Assembly: GCA_947479185.1 (NCBI GenBank)
Contig: CANJYY010000152.1
Span: 1-6,621 of the forward strand
Source of the DNA: Caulobacteraceae bacterium
GTDB lineage: Bacteria > Pseudomonadota > Alphaproteobacteria > Caulobacterales > Caulobacteraceae
Length of the DNA: 6,621 bases
Direction: 5' to 3'
Shown: in pieces, positions 5,942 through 6,621 of the stretch
Layout of the letters: each line of letters starts with the position of its first letter
How positions within the stretch are numbered: the stretch's first letter is position 1
Program-made: the position numbers and the translations under genes
Notes under the pieces: model-generated
The model's input: the letters and a program-made list of their open reading frames with translations, nothing else
Told to the model about the DNA's origin: nothing
The model's database searches: none

Positions 5942-5977
5942 CCCCGTTCATTCTCGCCTCCGCAAGGATGAACGGGG
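5942..5977. repeat. hairpin repeat, 10-bp perfect stem
   Basis: CCCCGTTCAT (5942-5951) pairs perfectly with ATGAACGGGG (5968-5977); the 16-base middle pairs partly. It resembles the widespread TTCATCCTCGC-type alphaproteobacterial repeat seen again at 6171-6200. No U-run follows, so I do not call it a terminator. Confidence 0.55.
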
Positions 5978-6170
5978 GAGAGAAGGGCCTGATGACACTC
6001 GCCCCAAAGCCTTGATGGAATGGGAGCGCGGGCGGTCGCCCTGGTCAAGGACGGCCCTCCGGGCCGCGCAATGCTCCGCCAAGGCAGAAGGTCGGGGTGT
6101 GCCGGAGCTCGGAAGCGGAATTGCTGAAGGTCGGCTATGGGTGGAAGGCTGAGGTCCCGCCCCCTCTTCC

Positions 6171-6200
6171 CCCGCTCATCCTCGCGGAAGCGAGGACCCA
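6171..6200. repeat. short dispersed hairpin repeat with GGAA loop
   Basis: CCTCGC (6180-6185) and GCGAGG (6190-6195) enclose a GGAA tetraloop, inside a CTCATCCTCGC...GAGGACCCA context that I recall as a frequent intergenic repeat in Caulobacter-like genomes. It lies about 125 bases before the GIY-YIG gene. Confidence 0.55.
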
Positions 6201-6263
6201 GGTTTACGGCCGGTGCACTCACCTCAAGGGATGTCTGGCTCCCCAACACGCACCCCCATTTGA

Positions 6264-6292
6264 TTGATTATTTCTTCAACACCCTCTAAGAT
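6264..6292 (+). promoter_or_regulatory. sigma-70-type promoter for the GIY-YIG gene
   Basis: TTGATT (6264-6269), a 17-base spacer, and TAAGAT (6287-6292), each 4 of 6 to consensus, in the most AT-rich patch of the window. Transcription would start near 6299, leaving a leader of about 26 bases. An in-frame TTG at 6292 falls inside the -10 box, so the ATG at 6325 is the better start. Confidence 0.55.
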
Positions 6293-6324
6293 TGTGTCTC
6301 GGGCAGGCGCGCACGAGCACCGTC

Positions 6325-6609
6325 ATGGCCTTCTACGTCTACATCCTCGCGAGCCAGCGGAACGGGACCCTCTACATCGGATCCACCGACAGCCTCGTGC
6401 GACGGGTCGGCGAGCATCGCGAGGGCCTGATCCCGGGGTTCACCAGCCGCTACGGCGTGAAGAGGCTGGTCTGGTACGAGGCCTTCGAGACCCGCGACGA
6501 CGCCTTCCGCCGGGAGCGGCAGATGAAGGTCTGGCGCCGGGCCTGGAAGATCGAACTGATCGAAAAGACCAATCCCGGATGGCGGGACCTGTATCCGGAC
6601 ATTTGCTGA
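6325..6609 (+). CDS. single-domain GIY-YIG nuclease family protein
   Basis: 94 aa, cytoplasmic, one GIY-YIG domain and nothing else, the usual size for the stand-alone UPF0213/YhbQ-like group. The GIY element is YVYIL at 4-8, YIG is Y17-G19, R27 is the catalytic arginine in LVRRVGEH, and E64 in RRERQMK is the metal-binding glutamate, so the active site looks intact. Tail WKIELIEKTNPGWRDLYP is typical of the alphaproteobacterial members. Such proteins are predicted DNA endonucleases; the cellular role is not settled. Start ATG 6325 has a weak Shine-Dalgarno but sits well behind a promoter. Upstream DNA is all repeats, so it is probably monocistronic and may be an accessory gene. Confidence 0.85.
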   Translation: MAFYVYILASQRNGTLYIGSTDSLVRRVGEHREGLIPGFTSRYGVKRLVWYEAFETRDDAFRRERQMKVWRRAWKIELIEKTNPGWRDLYPDIC

Positions 6610-6621
6610 GCGCCAGACATC

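Larger units (their letters stand above)
5826..6259. other. gene-free stretch rich in inverted repeats
   Basis: No convincing gene on either strand; the open frames here are long only because stop codons are rare at this GC content. It holds AACGCC (5861-5866) with GGCGTT (5878-5883), CCTTGA (6010-6015) with TCAAGG (6045-6050), and CGGCCC (6052-6057) with GGGCCG (6061-6066), besides the two hairpins listed separately. It looks like a patchwork of old dispersed repeats. Confidence 0.55.

Noticed and set aside
5442..6152. 236-codon plus-strand frame over repeat B and the HTH gene
   Set aside because: Antisense to the HTH gene, starts inside a repeat, composition not protein-like.
5404..6249. 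281-codon minus-strand frame through the repeat region
   Set aside because: It translates repeats in sequence and overlaps the better-supported HTH gene in another frame; no domain is visible.

Overview
The window is GC-rich, intergenic-repeat-rich DNA that looks like a chromosomal segment of a Caulobacterales-type alphaproteobacterium (Caulobacter, Phenylobacterium or Brevundimonas relatives). The grounds are codon usage, the chorismate mutase / HisC-type aminotransferase / TyrC gene order, and short GC-rich palindromic repeats between genes. The assignment is inferred from style and gene content, not from a search.

Region 1 (1-3235, plus strand) is a tyrosine/phenylalanine branch cluster: an AroQ-class chorismate mutase with an unusual C-terminal domain, a HisC-family aminotransferase, and a NAD-type prephenate/cyclohexadienyl dehydrogenase (TyrC). 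Together they can take chorismate to prephenate and then to tyrosine; the aminotransferase can act before or after the dehydrogenase. Prephenate dehydratase is not in the window. The hisC-tyrC junction is split by a 120-bp inverted-repeat element flanked by an 8-bp direct duplication, which displaced the original coupled start site.

Region 2 (3232-4445, minus strand) holds two tandem, about 60% identical, secreted SRPBCC/START-like proteins. The first shares its stop bases with tyrC. A short divergent promoter region separates them from region 3, a plus-strand TesB-like double-hotdog thioesterase (4599-5414).

Region 3 to the right edge is accessory-like. It has a second copy of the GC-rich repeat seen at the left edge, an orphan minus-strand HTH gene of antitoxin type, about 430 bases of gene-free DNA full of inverted repeats, and a small GIY-YIG nuclease gene with its own promoter.

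I see no complete new defence or biosynthetic system. The strongest unusual signals are the small mobile element at the tyrC start, the decayed prephenate-dehydratase-like tail on the chorismate mutase, compensatory base changes between the two repeat copies, and competing hairpins before hisC.
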